Assembly (NCBI RefSeq): GCF_900105325.1
Contig: NZ_FNSU01000003.1
Span: forward strand, 248,001 to 312,000
Direction: 5' to 3'
DNA from: Pseudomonas marginalis
GTDB taxonomy: Bacteria; Pseudomonadota; Gammaproteobacteria; Pseudomonadales; Pseudomonadaceae
Length of the DNA stretch: 64,000 bases
The notes under the pieces are model-generated. The model worked only from the letters and a program-made list of their open reading frames with translations. It did no database searches and was not told where the DNA came from. Shown one piece after another: positions 1 to 7,823 of the stretch (position 1 is its first letter; every line of letters starts with the position of its first letter). Both the position numbers and the translations under genes were made by a program.

Positions 1-474
1 CACCGCCGCCGTAATCGACGCCTGGGTCAGTGCTTCGCTGTCGCCCAGCTGCTTCTCCAGCAATCCATAGGCCGCGAGCAATTGGCCGGTCACGCGCTCA
101 AGCCACGGTGCATGCAGTTTCTCGGCCGGGCGCAGGTTGTGTTCATAGACGATCTGCACGCTCTTCTCACAGGCTGCCAGCGCCAGTCCCAGAACGTGCA
201 AGTCCTTGGCAAGTGCCGCAGGATGCTGGGGCAACAGCTTCCTGTCAGCCGGGGCCAGGGTTTCGAGGTACTCCAGGATCAGGCTGGAGTCCATCAATAC
301 CGTGCCGTCGTCCAGCACCAGGGTAGGGGCCTTGACCACCGGATTGATCTGCGCAAATTCGTCGAAGGTGCGGAACACGGACAAGGGTTCATGCACGAAA
401 TCCACCCCGTACAGGTCCAGGGAAATGGCCACGCGGCGCACGTAGGGCGAGTCCAGCATGCCGATCAGTTTCAT
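1..474 (-). CDS. Glutathione S-transferase family protein (3' end cut by window)
   Basis: The visible 158 residues are the N-terminal part of a cytosolic glutathione transferase. The thioredoxin-like domain opens MKLIGMLDSPYVRRVAISL, with the usual SPYVRR region at the start of helix 1. It is followed by the cis-proline stretch (VVKAPTLV) and the DSSLILEYL segment that binds glutathione, then the start of the all-helical C-terminal domain. Such enzymes conjugate or reduce electrophiles with glutathione in the cytoplasm; the substrate cannot be told. The reading frame is open to base 1, so the end lies outside the window. The start ATG is the first in-frame Met before the conserved domain. It is transcribed away from the rest of the window, with mug just upstream on the same strand. 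Confidence 0.85.
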   Translation of the reverse strand, partial: MKLIGMLDSPYVRRVAISLDLYGVDFVHEPLSVFRTFDEFAQINPVVKAPTLVLDDGTVLMDSSLILEYLETLAPADRKLLPQHPAALAKDLHVLGLALAACEKSVQIVYEHNLRPAEKLHAPWLERVTGQLLAAYGLLEKQLGDSEALTQASITAAV

Positions 475-511
475 GAAGCCTCCATTGCTATCAGGGTGAC
501 GAGCCAAGAGA

Positions 512-1078
512 TTAAGGGCACTCGGTCGCCCGGCGCAATTGTTGATACGCCTGCACCAACTGCTCCAGGCTGAACGCCAGGTTGCGTCCGCTGGGATTGG
601 GCAGCACCCACACTGACGCGCCGCCCAACACTTTTGGCTGCAAGCCCCAGGCGATCTCGCGTTGGCCGCTCAACGCGCTGTAGCCGGGCTTGCCCATGAA
701 CGCCACGAAGCGCGGCGCGCAGTGGCGGATCTTGTGTTCGAAGTTCGTCGCGGCCTGTGTGAACTCATGCCGTGCCAATTCGCCCGCGCTGGCCGTGGGA
801 CGATCCACCAACGTGGTCAGGCCGCAGTGGTAGTGCAGCAGCATACGCCCGTGTTCGGGGCGGATTTCATGGGGCGTGAAGCCGGCCAGGTGCAGGGTGC
901 GCCAGAAGCGGTTGCTGCGGTTGGCGAAATGCAGGCCGAGGGCGGCGGAACCCTTGCCGGGGTTGATGCCGCAGAACACGACCTTCAGGTGATTGGCGAG
1001 GATATCTTCGAGTCTGTCGGCCATGTGGGGGTATCTGAATGTGAGCCAATCGGTAAGATGCGCTTTGAATTCATCCAT
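512..1078 (-). CDS. mug: G/U mismatch-specific uracil-DNA glycosylase (Mug family)
   Basis: A 188-residue protein of the uracil-DNA glycosylase superfamily, Mug branch, which removes uracil or ethenocytosine from G:U and G:ethenoC mispairs. The two diagnostic motifs are present: GINPG in the first third (catalytic Asn, as in E. coli Mug) and NPSGRN near the C-terminus. I chose the ATG at 1078 because GAGG lies 8 bases before it. An in-frame ATG at 1105 would add nine residues but has no clear ribosome-binding site and would overlap the start of the divergent yghU gene. Length fits the family (about 170-190 residues). Confidence 0.85.
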   Translation of the reverse strand: MDEFKAHLTDWLTFRYPHMADRLEDILANHLKVVFCGINPGKGSAALGLHFANRSNRFWRTLHLAGFTPHEIRPEHGRMLLHYHCGLTTLVDRPTASAGELARHEFTQAATNFEHKIRHCAPRFVAFMGKPGYSALSGQREIAWGLQPKVLGGASVWVLPNPSGRNLAFSLEQLVQAYQQLRRATECP

Positions 1079-1103
1079 CCCAAGCGCCTCAGGAGCAGTG
1101 AGC

Positions 1104-1940
1104 ATGACCGATTCATCCAGCTATGTCCCACCCAAGGTCTGGACCTGGGACGCCGAAAGTGGCGGCACCTTCGCCAGCATCAACCGGCCCATCGCCGGCG
1201 CTACCCATGAAAAGCAATTGCCGGTCGGTAAGCATCCGCTGCAGCTGTATTCCCTGGCTACGCCCAACGGGCAGAAGGTCACCATCCTGCTCGAGGAACT
1301 GCTGGCCCTGGGGCACAGCGGCGCGGAATACGACGCCTGGCTGATCAAGATCGGCGACGGCGACCAGTTCGGCAGCGGCTTTGTCGGGGTCAACCCGAAC
1401 TCGAAGATCCCGGCCTTGATGGACCACAGCGGCGCCCAGCCGATTCGCGTGTTCGAGTCCGGCGCGATCCTGCAGTACCTGGCCGAGAAGTTCGGCGCCT
1501 TTTTCCCCACCGAGCCTGGGGCCCGTGCGGAATGCCTGTCGTGGTTGTTCTGGCAGATGGGCAGCGCACCGTACCTGGGCGGCGGCTTCGGGCATTTCTA
1601 TGCCTATGCGCCGAGCAAGATGGAATACCCGATCAACCGCTTTGCCATGGAAACCAAGCGCCAGCTGGATGTGCTGGACCAGCGCCTGGCCGTGAGCGAA
1701 TACATCGCCGGGGATGAATACACCATCGCCGATATCGCCATCTGGCCGTGGTACGGCGGGTTGGTCAAAGGCCGCTTGTATGGGGCGGCGGAGTTTCTCT
1801 CGGTGCACGAGTACAAGCACGTACAGCGCTGGGCGGACGCGATTGAGGCGCGGCCGGCGGTGCAGCGTGGGCGGCGGGTGAATCGGGTGTCGGGCGAGGA
1901 ACAGTTGCCCGAACGCCATGATGCAAGTGACCTGGACTGA
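1104..1940 (+). CDS. yghU: YghU-type glutathione S-transferase / disulfide-bond oxidoreductase
   Basis: A 278-residue Nu-class glutathione transferase homologue. After a family-typical N-terminal extension (MTDSSSYVPPKVWTWD) comes the thioredoxin fold with LYSLATPNGQKVTILLEEL, the NPNSKIPAL cis-proline loop and the FESGAILQYLAEKFG segment. The helical domain contains the tract YIAGDEYTIADIAIWPW. YghU enzymes have disulfide reductase and peroxidase activity and bind two glutathiones. The start at 1104 has AGGAG about 7 bases upstream. Its 5' end nearly abuts the divergent mug gene, so the two may share a promoter region. Confidence 0.88.
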   Translation: MTDSSSYVPPKVWTWDAESGGTFASINRPIAGATHEKQLPVGKHPLQLYSLATPNGQKVTILLEELLALGHSGAEYDAWLIKIGDGDQFGSGFVGVNPNSKIPALMDHSGAQPIRVFESGAILQYLAEKFGAFFPTEPGARAECLSWLFWQMGSAPYLGGGFGHFYAYAPSKMEYPINRFAMETKRQLDVLDQRLAVSEYIAGDEYTIADIAIWPWYGGLVKGRLYGAAEFLSVHEYKHVQRWADAIEARPAVQRGRRVNRVSGEEQLPERHDASDLD

Positions 1941-1945
1941 TTCGC

Positions 1946-1975
1946 TGATCGTTCCCACGCGCGTGGGAACGATCA
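1946..1975. repeat. 30-bp perfect palindrome between convergent genes
   Basis: A perfect inverted repeat with half-site TGATCGTTCCCACGC. It lies six bases after the yghU stop and 12 bases before the end of the convergent sugar-binding protein gene. It is a common Pseudomonas palindromic repeat type and could act as a bidirectional terminator, although no T-run follows. Confidence 0.6.
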
Positions 1976-1987
1976 CTGATCTTCGAT

Positions 1988-2914
1988 TTACTTGTAGCGC
2001 TGTTCGAACACCGCCACCTGTTCGGGCTTGATGAGCTCGAACGGCACCCACACCTCGGACTCGATCGGCTCGCCCTTGATCATCCTGATCGCCGACTGCA
2101 CCGCTTGCGTGGCCTGGGCCTTGGGGTCCTGGAATACCGACGCCGTGAGCATGCCGCGCTTGATCGCCGCCAGACCGTCAGGCAAGCCGTCGATGCCGAT
2201 AATCGCGATCTCGCCCTTGGCCTTGCCCGCCTGTTGCAAGGCCATGGCCGCGCCAATCGCCATTTCATCGTTATTGGCCACAATCGCATCGAACTGCGTG
2301 CCGGCCAGCAGCCAGTTGCTGGTCAGGTCCATGCCCTTGTTGCGTTGCCACTCGGCGCTTTGCTGCTCCACCACCTTGATGCCGGGAAAGTCCTTGAGCA
2401 CCTGCTTGACGCCTTCGGTACGGTCATGGGTGGCGTTCTGTGCGAGGTCGCCCATGATGATCGCCACATTGCCTTTGCCGCCGAGCTTTTCCGCGAGGTA
2501 GCGCATCTGCAATTGCCCGGCCTCGATATCGTTGGATGCCACGGTGACCACGCCCTTGGGCAAGGTGCGCTCATCCGGGTGGCGGTTGACGTACACCAGC
2601 GGCGTCTTGGCCGCCACGGCGGCGCGGGTCATGTTGGCGGTGGCGGCGGTGTCCACCGGCAGCACGATCACGGCGTCGACTTTCTGGTTGAGAAAACCTT
2701 CGACCTGGTTGAGCTGGCGCACCACGTCGCCCTGGGCGTCTTCGAACTGGATCTGCACGTCCTGTTGCTTGGCGGCATTTTCCAGGCCGGTGCGCACGTA
2801 GGTCATGAAGTTATCGTCGACCCGCGCGATGCTCACGCCGATGCGATACGCGGCGAAGGTCCATTGGCTGAACAGCAGTAAAAACGCAGCAACAAGCAAT
2901 GAATAGCGATGCAT
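1988..2914 (-). CDS. Periplasmic sugar-binding protein (ribose/inositol type, MocB-like)
   Basis: A 308-residue ABC-transporter solute-binding protein of the periplasmic binding protein I family. The signal peptide is clear (MHRYSLLVAAFLLLFSQWTF, cut near AA-YRIGV). The mature start YRIGVSIARVDDNFMTYVR and the hinge blocks VDAVIVLPVDT, NRHPDE and GIDGLPDGLAAIKRG are typical of ribose, galactose and inositol binders. AAGGA sits 8-9 bases before the ATG. It is the last gene of a leftward operon after a Gfo/Idh/MocA dehydrogenase and a TIM-barrel isomerase. No ABC ATPase or permease gene is adjacent, so it must use a transporter encoded elsewhere. The arrangement recalls mocB of the rhizopine locus, a resemblance inferred from context. 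Confidence 0.85.
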   Translation of the reverse strand: MHRYSLLVAAFLLLFSQWTFAAYRIGVSIARVDDNFMTYVRTGLENAAKQQDVQIQFEDAQGDVVRQLNQVEGFLNQKVDAVIVLPVDTAATANMTRAAVAAKTPLVYVNRHPDERTLPKGVVTVASNDIEAGQLQMRYLAEKLGGKGNVAIIMGDLAQNATHDRTEGVKQVLKDFPGIKVVEQQSAEWQRNKGMDLTSNWLLAGTQFDAIVANNDEMAIGAAMALQQAGKAKGEIAIIGIDGLPDGLAAIKRGMLTASVFQDPKAQATQAVQSAIRMIKGEPIESEVWVPFELIKPEQVAVFEQRYK

Positions 2915-2933
2915 GAGGGTGTTCCTTTTATTG

Positions 2934-3713
2934 TTATAGGGTGAACGCTTGGCGGAAACGCTCCAGGGCCAACTCGCTGTCGCCGCTGGCCCAGCCTTCG
3001 AGGCCGACCACACCGGTGTAGCCCATGGCGTGCAGGGCCCTGGCGATGGCCGGGTAGTGGATTTCGCCGGTGCCAGGCTCCTTGCGTCCGGGCACGTCGG
3101 CCACCTGGATTTCACCGATGGCGCTGCCTGCGCGCTGGATCAACTCGATCAGGTTTCCTTCGCCGATCTGCGCGTGGTACAGGTCCAGGTTCATCTTCAG
3201 GTGCGGGCTGCCCACGGCTTCGATCAGCGCCAGGGTGTCGTCGGCGCGGGCGAACGGGGTGCCGGGGTGGTCGACCTCGGTGTTGAGGTTTTCCAGCAGG
3301 AACACGCGGCCGGCGTCTTCGCCCAGGCGCGCGATCTTTTCCAGCGCCTTGCACGCGCTCAGCCACATGCGCCCGGTGGTCTGGCCCACGGGCTGCACCG
3401 GCAGGCCGCCGTCACCCAGGCCGGTGCCGTGCAGGTTAAGGCTGGGGCAGTTCAAGCGCTCGGCGACGCCGATGGATTCGCGCGCGCTGTCGAGCAGTTG
3501 GCGGATGCCGTCGGGGTCGGTGAGGGTGCCGCTGATATAGCCGGTCATCGAGGTGAAATCGGCGCCGGTGGCGGCCAGGGCGCTGATGTCTTTATTGGTC
3601 CAATTCCAGATCTCCGCGCTGAAACCCAGTGCATGGATGCGCTTCACGCGCTCGACGAAGGGCAGGTCGAGAAACACCATCTCGGCACTGATCGCCAGTT
3701 TGAACGGGCTCAT
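2934..3713 (-). CDS. TIM-barrel sugar isomerase/epimerase (hydroxypyruvate isomerase-like)
   Basis: A 259-residue protein of the xylose isomerase-like TIM-barrel superfamily. Blocks seen are FVERVKRIHALGFSAEIWNW at the N-terminus, NLHGTG, VFLLENLNTE (metal-binding Glu), MNLDLYHAQIGEGNL (metal-binding Asp and His) and IQVADVPGRKEPGTGEIHY near the C-terminus. These match hydroxypyruvate isomerase and IolI/MocC-type sugar or inosose isomerases. The true substrate is not shown. The start codon overlaps the stop of the upstream dehydrogenase (ATGA), which implies translational coupling in one operon. Confidence 0.82.
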   Translation of the reverse strand: MSPFKLAISAEMVFLDLPFVERVKRIHALGFSAEIWNWTNKDISALAATGADFTSMTGYISGTLTDPDGIRQLLDSARESIGVAERLNCPSLNLHGTGLGDGGLPVQPVGQTTGRMWLSACKALEKIARLGEDAGRVFLLENLNTEVDHPGTPFARADDTLALIEAVGSPHLKMNLDLYHAQIGEGNLIELIQRAGSAIGEIQVADVPGRKEPGTGEIHYPAIARALHAMGYTGVVGLEGWASGDSELALERFRQAFTL

Positions 3714-4729
3714 CAGCGGGCTCCCTGCACGGCCACGGCCTTGCCGGTCTCGAACGACTCGATACAGGCGCGGGCAATCGCCAGGGCGGCGCGCGCGTCT
3801 TCGCCACTGGCCATGGGTTTGGCGCCGGTGCGTAGGCAGTCGACAAAGTGGTTGAGTTCGGCGATGTAGGCGTCGCGCAGCAGGTCGGTGTCCATGCGCT
3901 GGGTGTCGGCCTGGATGCCCTCGGCCAGGTAGCGCACCAGGTCGGAGTCATTGAGGCTGCCCATGCTCAGCATGCCGGCGCTGCCGAACACTTCGCCGCG
4001 CACGTCGTAGCCGTACACCGCCTGGAAGTTGGCCTCGGCGGTGGCGATGGCGCCGTTGTCGAAGCGGATCGCGACCACGGCGGTGTCGAGGAAGCCTTTG
4101 CTTTTGTACTCCGGCGCGATCAATGCGTCGGCCATCACATACACCTGCACCGCTTCGGCACCGGGGTTGAGGTAGCGCAGGGTGTCGAAGTCGTGGATCA
4201 GGGTTTCCAGGAAGATCACCCATTGCGGCGAATTGGCCGGGTTGTTGAGTGCCGGGTCGCGGGTCAGCGAACGCAACAACTGCGGCGTGCCGATGCGGCC
4301 GGCCGCCACATCGAGGTGGGCCGTGCGGAAGCTCTTGGCGAAACGCCGATTGAAACCGACCTGCAGCGGCACGCGCGCATCGGCCGCGGCGGCAATGGCG
4401 CGGTCGGCTTCGTCGAGGGTGATGGCCATGGGTTTTTCGCAGAAGATCCCCTTGCCCGCGCGGGCGGCGCTGATCACCAGTTCGGCGTGGCTGCGGGCGG
4501 GGGCGGCGATGAGGACGCCGTCGATGTCCGGGTCGTCGAGCAGCTGTTGCGGGTCGGTGTAGACCTTGGCTACCCCCAGTTCGGCCGCCAGGCGTGCGGC
4601 TTGGCCGGGAGTGGGGTCGGCGATGGCGGCGAGGGTTGCGCCAGGGATGTGTCGCGCAGCGGTCAGGCCGTGGAAACTGCCCATGCGACCCGCGCCGATC
4701 AAGCCCAGGCGGATGTTCTGTGTACTCAT
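3713..4729 (-). CDS. Gfo/Idh/MocA family NAD(P)-dependent oxidoreductase
   Basis: A 338-residue dehydrogenase. The N-terminal Rossmann motif is GLIGAGRMGSFHG, followed by the catalytic EKP motif (FCEKPMA) and the second-domain segment ETLIHDFDTLRYL, which carries the active-site Asp/His pair of inositol dehydrogenases. It most resembles myo/scyllo-inositol 2-dehydrogenases (IolG) and MocA. It likely oxidises a cyclitol or sugar with NAD in the cytoplasm. It is the first gene of the leftward operon. The start at 4729 lies about 57 bases downstream of a good -24/-12 promoter; upstream in-frame Met codons have no N-terminal family match. Confidence 0.85.
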   Translation of the reverse strand: MSTQNIRLGLIGAGRMGSFHGLTAARHIPGATLAAIADPTPGQAARLAAELGVAKVYTDPQQLLDDPDIDGVLIAAPARSHAELVISAARAGKGIFCEKPMAITLDEADRAIAAAADARVPLQVGFNRRFAKSFRTAHLDVAAGRIGTPQLLRSLTRDPALNNPANSPQWVIFLETLIHDFDTLRYLNPGAEAVQVYVMADALIAPEYKSKGFLDTAVVAIRFDNGAIATAEANFQAVYGYDVRGEVFGSAGMLSMGSLNDSDLVRYLAEGIQADTQRMDTDLLRDAYIAELNHFVDCLRTGAKPMASGEDARAALAIARACIESFETGKAVAVQGAR

Positions 4730-4785
4730 GAAATAACCCCTTTTTATTGTTGGCCGCAGGACAGCCCTGACTGGCAAAGGGGCAG

Positions 4786-4803
4786 AAGCAAAGGTTATGC
4801 CAA
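4786..4803 (-). promoter_or_regulatory. Sigma-54 (-24/-12) promoter of the moc-like operon
   Basis: On the minus strand the sequence reads TTGGCATAACCTTTGCTT. It holds the invariant GG and GC dinucleotides separated by 10 bases and matches the consensus TGGCAC-N5-TTGC at nearly all positions. It lies 57 bases before the dehydrogenase start codon, in the gap next to a divergently transcribed sigma-54 activator. Promoter function is inferred from the match and the context. Confidence 0.7.
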
Positions 4804-4852
4804 TTTACAAGCGACTGATAATTAAGGGTTTATAAAATACAATAAACAGAAT

Positions 4853-4902
4853 GTGTTCATTCTGATGACATGCCTATACTGACATGTCAAAAACATGAAC
4901 AT
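4853..4902. promoter_or_regulatory. Candidate activator-binding (UAS) region
   Basis: About 50-115 bases upstream of the -24/-12 element lies a symmetric block. TGTTCAT (4854-4860) pairs with ATGAACA (4895-4901). Between them are two copies of TGACATG (4865 and 4880), the second within the palindrome TGACATGTCA. Distance and symmetry suit an enhancer-binding-protein site for the divergent regulator. Binding is inferred. Confidence 0.4.
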
Positions 4903-4914
4903 GGATACCGCCCG

Positions 4915-6888
4915 ATGAGCATGGCGTTCAGCGTACAAGACCTCGACTACCTGACGGCCCTGGGGCCTGCGGCGCTGAACGACGGCCCCGTGGCTGCGCT
5001 GGAACAGGCGTGGCGCGCGTGCCTGGCCGGGCAGGTGCAGCGCCCGGCCGAGGTGCGGCAGGTGATCTGGGATTCCTGGCGCCGCAGTGTCGAGGCGGGT
5101 ATCGACCCGGATGACAGCCAGTACCGCTTTGTGGCGCCCCACGACCTTGCTGCCACCCTGGCCACCCACCGTGTCCTGATCGCCGCCGCTGCGCAGGTCA
5201 TGCATGGCCTGCTGGCCTATAACCCGCGAGGGCATATCAACCTCACCGACGCCGAGGGCACCACCCTGTATTTCTGCGGGCTGGACATCACCCCCGTCGG
5301 CAGCCGCCTGCTCGAATCGGTCCAGGGCACCAACTGCACGGGCCTGGCCCTGGCCGAAGACCGCCTGGTGTACGTGCTGGCCGAGGAGAACTTCGGCAGC
5401 GGCCTGCGCCAACGCCGTATGCACTGCGCCGCCGCGCCGATCAGGAATGCCCAGGGCCAGACCCTGGCGATGCTGACCCTCACCGCCGAACCCGGCTGGT
5501 TTCACTTTCACACCCTCGGCACCGTGCAAGCGGCTGCCGAAGCGGTCTCCCGCCAGATGGACCTGCAAGCGCTGTTGGAAGAGCAGCAAACCGTGCTCGA
5601 AGTGCTTAACGAAGGCCTGGTGGTGCTCGATGAGCGCGGCTGCATCAAGGCGCTCAACCGTTATGCCCGGCAACTGTTCGGGGTGGGGCTGGAGCTGATC
5701 GGCAGCCCCTTCCAGCGCCTGGGCCGCAGTGAGCTGAGTGACGCCATGCTTCTACGCGGCGGCGAGCCGGTGCGTGACCTCGATTGCACGTTCCACCTGC
5801 ACGACCGCAGCCAGCTCGCCTGCCTGGTCTCGGTGTGCCCGCTGGAGCAGGGCGGGGTGATCGTGTCCCTGCGCGAGAACCGCCGCATCCGTGAAATCAC
5901 CCGGCGCATCATCAGCACCCAGGCGCGCTACACCTTCGACACCATCCAGGGCACGTCGCGGGCGATCCAGGACGCGCTGCACCTGGGACGCATCGCCAGT
6001 CGCAGTGAATCCACCACCCTGATCCTCGGCGAAAGCGGCACCGGCAAGGAGCTGTTCGCCCAGGCCATCCACAACGCCAGCGACCGCGCCAACGGCCCGT
6101 TCGTGGCGGTCAACTGCGGCGCGATCCCACGGGACCTGGTGCAGAGCGAGCTGTTCGGGCACGTCGAAGGCGCGTTTACCGGCTCGGCCCGGGGCGGGTC
6201 GGCGGGCAAGTTTGAACTGGCGGATGGCGGCACCATCTTTCTGGATGAGATTGGCGATATGTCCTTCGACGCTCAGGTCAGCCTGCTGCGGGTGTTGCAG
6301 GAAGGCGAGATCACCCGCGTCGGCGCGAAAAGCTCACGGCCAGTGGACGTACGCATCATCGCCGCCACCCACCGCAACCTCAGCCAGGCGGTGGCCGAAG
6401 GCGCGTTCCGTGAAGACCTCTACTACCGCCTCAACGTCCTGAACCTGACCGTACCGCCGCTGCGCATGCGCCGTGAAGACATCCCGTTGCTGGCGCGGCA
6501 CTTCCTCACGCGCTGTGTTCGTTCGCTGCGTAAAGCGGTGCAGGGCTTTGCCCCGGATGCGCTGGAATTGCTCTCGGCCTACGCCTGGCCAGGCAATGTG
6601 CGCGAGTTGGAAAACAGCATCGAACGCGCCACCAACCTGGCGACGGGCGAACTGATCCAGGCCGCCGATCTACCCCTGGAAACCAGACCGCGCGCCACGC
6701 TGCGCCACCACGAACCTCAGCCCGCCCAGGACCTGAGCAGCCACGAAATGCACGCCATCGTCGCCGCCCTCAAAAGCACCGGCGGCAACATCCGCCTGGC
6801 CGCCCGGCAACTGAACGTATCGCGGGGTGGGCTGTACAACAAGATGAGTCGGTTCGGGCTGAATGCCGCAGATTTTCGCGGCGCGTAA
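4915..6888 (+). CDS. Sigma-54-dependent Fis-family activator (AcoR-like, GAF + AAA+ + HTH)
   Basis: A 657-residue enhancer-binding protein. The first 330 residues hold a GAF-type sensor region (VIWDSWRRSVEAGIDP, LLESVQGTNCTGLAL) and a PAS-like stretch (VLNEGLVVLDERGCIKALN). The AAA+ domain follows: Walker A GESGTGKE (about residue 372), the GAFTGS loop that contacts sigma-54 (about 419), FLDEIGDM, and the WPGNVRELENSIERA region. A Fis-type helix-turn-helix closes the protein (GGNIRLAARQLNVSRGGLYNKM). The layout is that of AcoR-type regulators, whose sensor region binds a small effector. It is divergent from an operon with a -24/-12 promoter, so that operon is the likely target. The start is uncertain: ATGs at 4870, 4915 and 4921 are in frame and no ribosome-binding site is strong. 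Confidence 0.88.
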   Translation: MSMAFSVQDLDYLTALGPAALNDGPVAALEQAWRACLAGQVQRPAEVRQVIWDSWRRSVEAGIDPDDSQYRFVAPHDLAATLATHRVLIAAAAQVMHGLLAYNPRGHINLTDAEGTTLYFCGLDITPVGSRLLESVQGTNCTGLALAEDRLVYVLAEENFGSGLRQRRMHCAAAPIRNAQGQTLAMLTLTAEPGWFHFHTLGTVQAAAEAVSRQMDLQALLEEQQTVLEVLNEGLVVLDERGCIKALNRYARQLFGVGLELIGSPFQRLGRSELSDAMLLRGGEPVRDLDCTFHLHDRSQLACLVSVCPLEQGGVIVSLRENRRIREITRRIISTQARYTFDTIQGTSRAIQDALHLGRIASRSESTTLILGESGTGKELFAQAIHNASDRANGPFVAVNCGAIPRDLVQSELFGHVEGAFTGSARGGSAGKFELADGGTIFLDEIGDMSFDAQVSLLRVLQEGEITRVGAKSSRPVDVRIIAATHRNLSQAVAEGAFREDLYYRLNVLNLTVPPLRMRREDIPLLARHFLTRCVRSLRKAVQGFAPDALELLSAYAWPGNVRELENSIERATNLATGELIQAADLPLETRPRATLRHHEPQPAQDLSSHEMHAIVAALKSTGGNIRLAARQLNVSRGGLYNKMSRFGLNAADFRGA

Positions 6889-6933
6889 GATCGAAATGTG
6901 GCTCAACGCTGAAAGCGCGGCGGATAGGGCTGT

Positions 6934-7070
6934 CGTGGTGAGCGGGCTTGTCCCGCGCTGGGCTGCGCAGCAGCCCCAAAACCAGCCTCTACAGAGTGTC
7001 TGATACACCGCGATCTTCTTGACTGGGGCTGCTACGCAGCCCAACGCGGGACAAGCCCGCTCGCCACAGG
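6934..7070. repeat. REP/BIME-type inverted repeat
   Basis: Two long complementary arms (gtgagcgggcttgtcccgcg ... cgcgggacaagcccgctc), each containing the GGGCTGC/GCAGCCC core, separated by a spacer. Downstream, to about 7180, a second REP class (cgggagcaagccccccc) follows. The same arms recur at 7876-8009, 22601-22750 and 31111-31303. No gene is seen between 6889 and 7183. Confidence 0.8.
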
Positions 7071-7183
7071 GAGATTTGTCAGGGTCTGAAAAGTTGTGTA
7101 GATACCCTTGCCCCGATAGCGGAGTGTCAGTTGACATCTACTTAACTGACCCACCGCCATCGGGAGCAAGCCCCCCCACATGT

Positions 7184-7480
7184 TTAACCGCGTTTCAGGC
7201 AGTTGATGGAGCGATCCACAGTGGTTTTGGCAATTTCCAGCAAATGCCACACCGCCAAGATCTTCGCCCGCTCCGGGCTTTCCAGTTGCTCCCCACAATC
7301 CAACGCAGTCGCCGACGCACTGTCGAGCAAACTGGCGGTGTAGAGCAGGGCATCTTCAAAGCTCAGGTCTTCGTTGACGGAGTGAAAGCCTTGGGTGGGG
7401 AGATAGTGATCGATGGCGCGGTTGAACGCGGCGCGGTCTTTGGCGGGATCGTGGGGTGGATCGGGTACGACTTTATTCAT
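7184..7480 (-). CDS. Small DUF6124-type protein of unknown function
   Basis: A 98-residue acidic, helical protein (MNKVVPDPPHDPAKDRAAFNRAIDHYL...). It resembles the DUF6124/DUF3077 group of small Pseudomonas proteins, which occur as paralogues and have no known role. No signal peptide or membrane segment is visible. AGGAG lies 7 bases before the ATG. The 170 bases upstream contain an unusual set of repeated and complementary segments that could control translation (separate entry). Function is unknown. Confidence 0.72.
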   Translation of the reverse strand: MNKVVPDPPHDPAKDRAAFNRAIDHYLPTQGFHSVNEDLSFEDALLYTASLLDSASATALDCGEQLESPERAKILAVWHLLEIAKTTVDRSINCLKRG

Positions 7481-7487
7481 TGTGCAA

Positions 7488-7658
7488 CTCCTATTGAGCT
7501 AAGGAGCTACCGCCAACGCTGCTAAACGAGGGTGGCAGCTGTACGCGGGTTAGCAGACCGGTCAATAGGAAAACCAGCGCACCCGAAGGTGCCCCGCGCA
7601 CAGCCACCATAAACGCAGATGTGAACCGTGTGCCTATTGACGTCAGGCTGCTAAACCC
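7488..7658 (-). promoter_or_regulatory. Candidate two-state leader RNA upstream of the DUF6124 gene
   Basis: Read on the minus strand, segment A (GGGTTTAGCAG, 7658-7648) and D (GTCAATAGG, 7641-7633) are complementary to D' (CCTATTGAC, 7569-7561) and A' (CTGCTAACCC, 7556-7547). They enclose a hairpin with a cUUCGg tetraloop (7592-7579). A second copy of the A and D motifs follows: GTTTAGCAG (7527-7519) and TCAATAGG (7497-7490). The latter runs into the ribosome-binding site AGGAG. A'/D' can therefore pair with the upstream pair, leaving the site free, or with the downstream pair, hiding it. The complementarities are plain in the sequence; switching is inferred. Confidence 0.5.
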
Positions 7659-7750
7659 GATCACTGATGAGCAGTGACGGACCGCAGACTAGCCACCGAT
7701 TCCAGCAGGCACAAGGCGGCCAGGATTGTCTAGGAAACGTCCTGCAATTA

Positions 7751-7776
7751 AAAGGGACCGGCCTTGCTGGCCCTTT
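7751..7776. terminator. Possible bidirectional terminator hairpin
   Basis: The stem AAAGGG-acc-GGCC / GGCC-CTTT has a short loop and A/T-rich flanks, and could form in either direction. It lies just beyond the far end of the DUF6124 leader. Confidence 0.35.
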
Positions 7777-7823
7777 ACAAACCATGACAAAACGCCACCA
7801 AACCAACAATGGAACGCGGTCAA

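Noticed and set aside
4870..4914. Upstream ATG for the sigma-54 activator
   Set aside because: It lies inside the symmetric candidate control motifs, has no ribosome-binding site and adds residues unlike the family.
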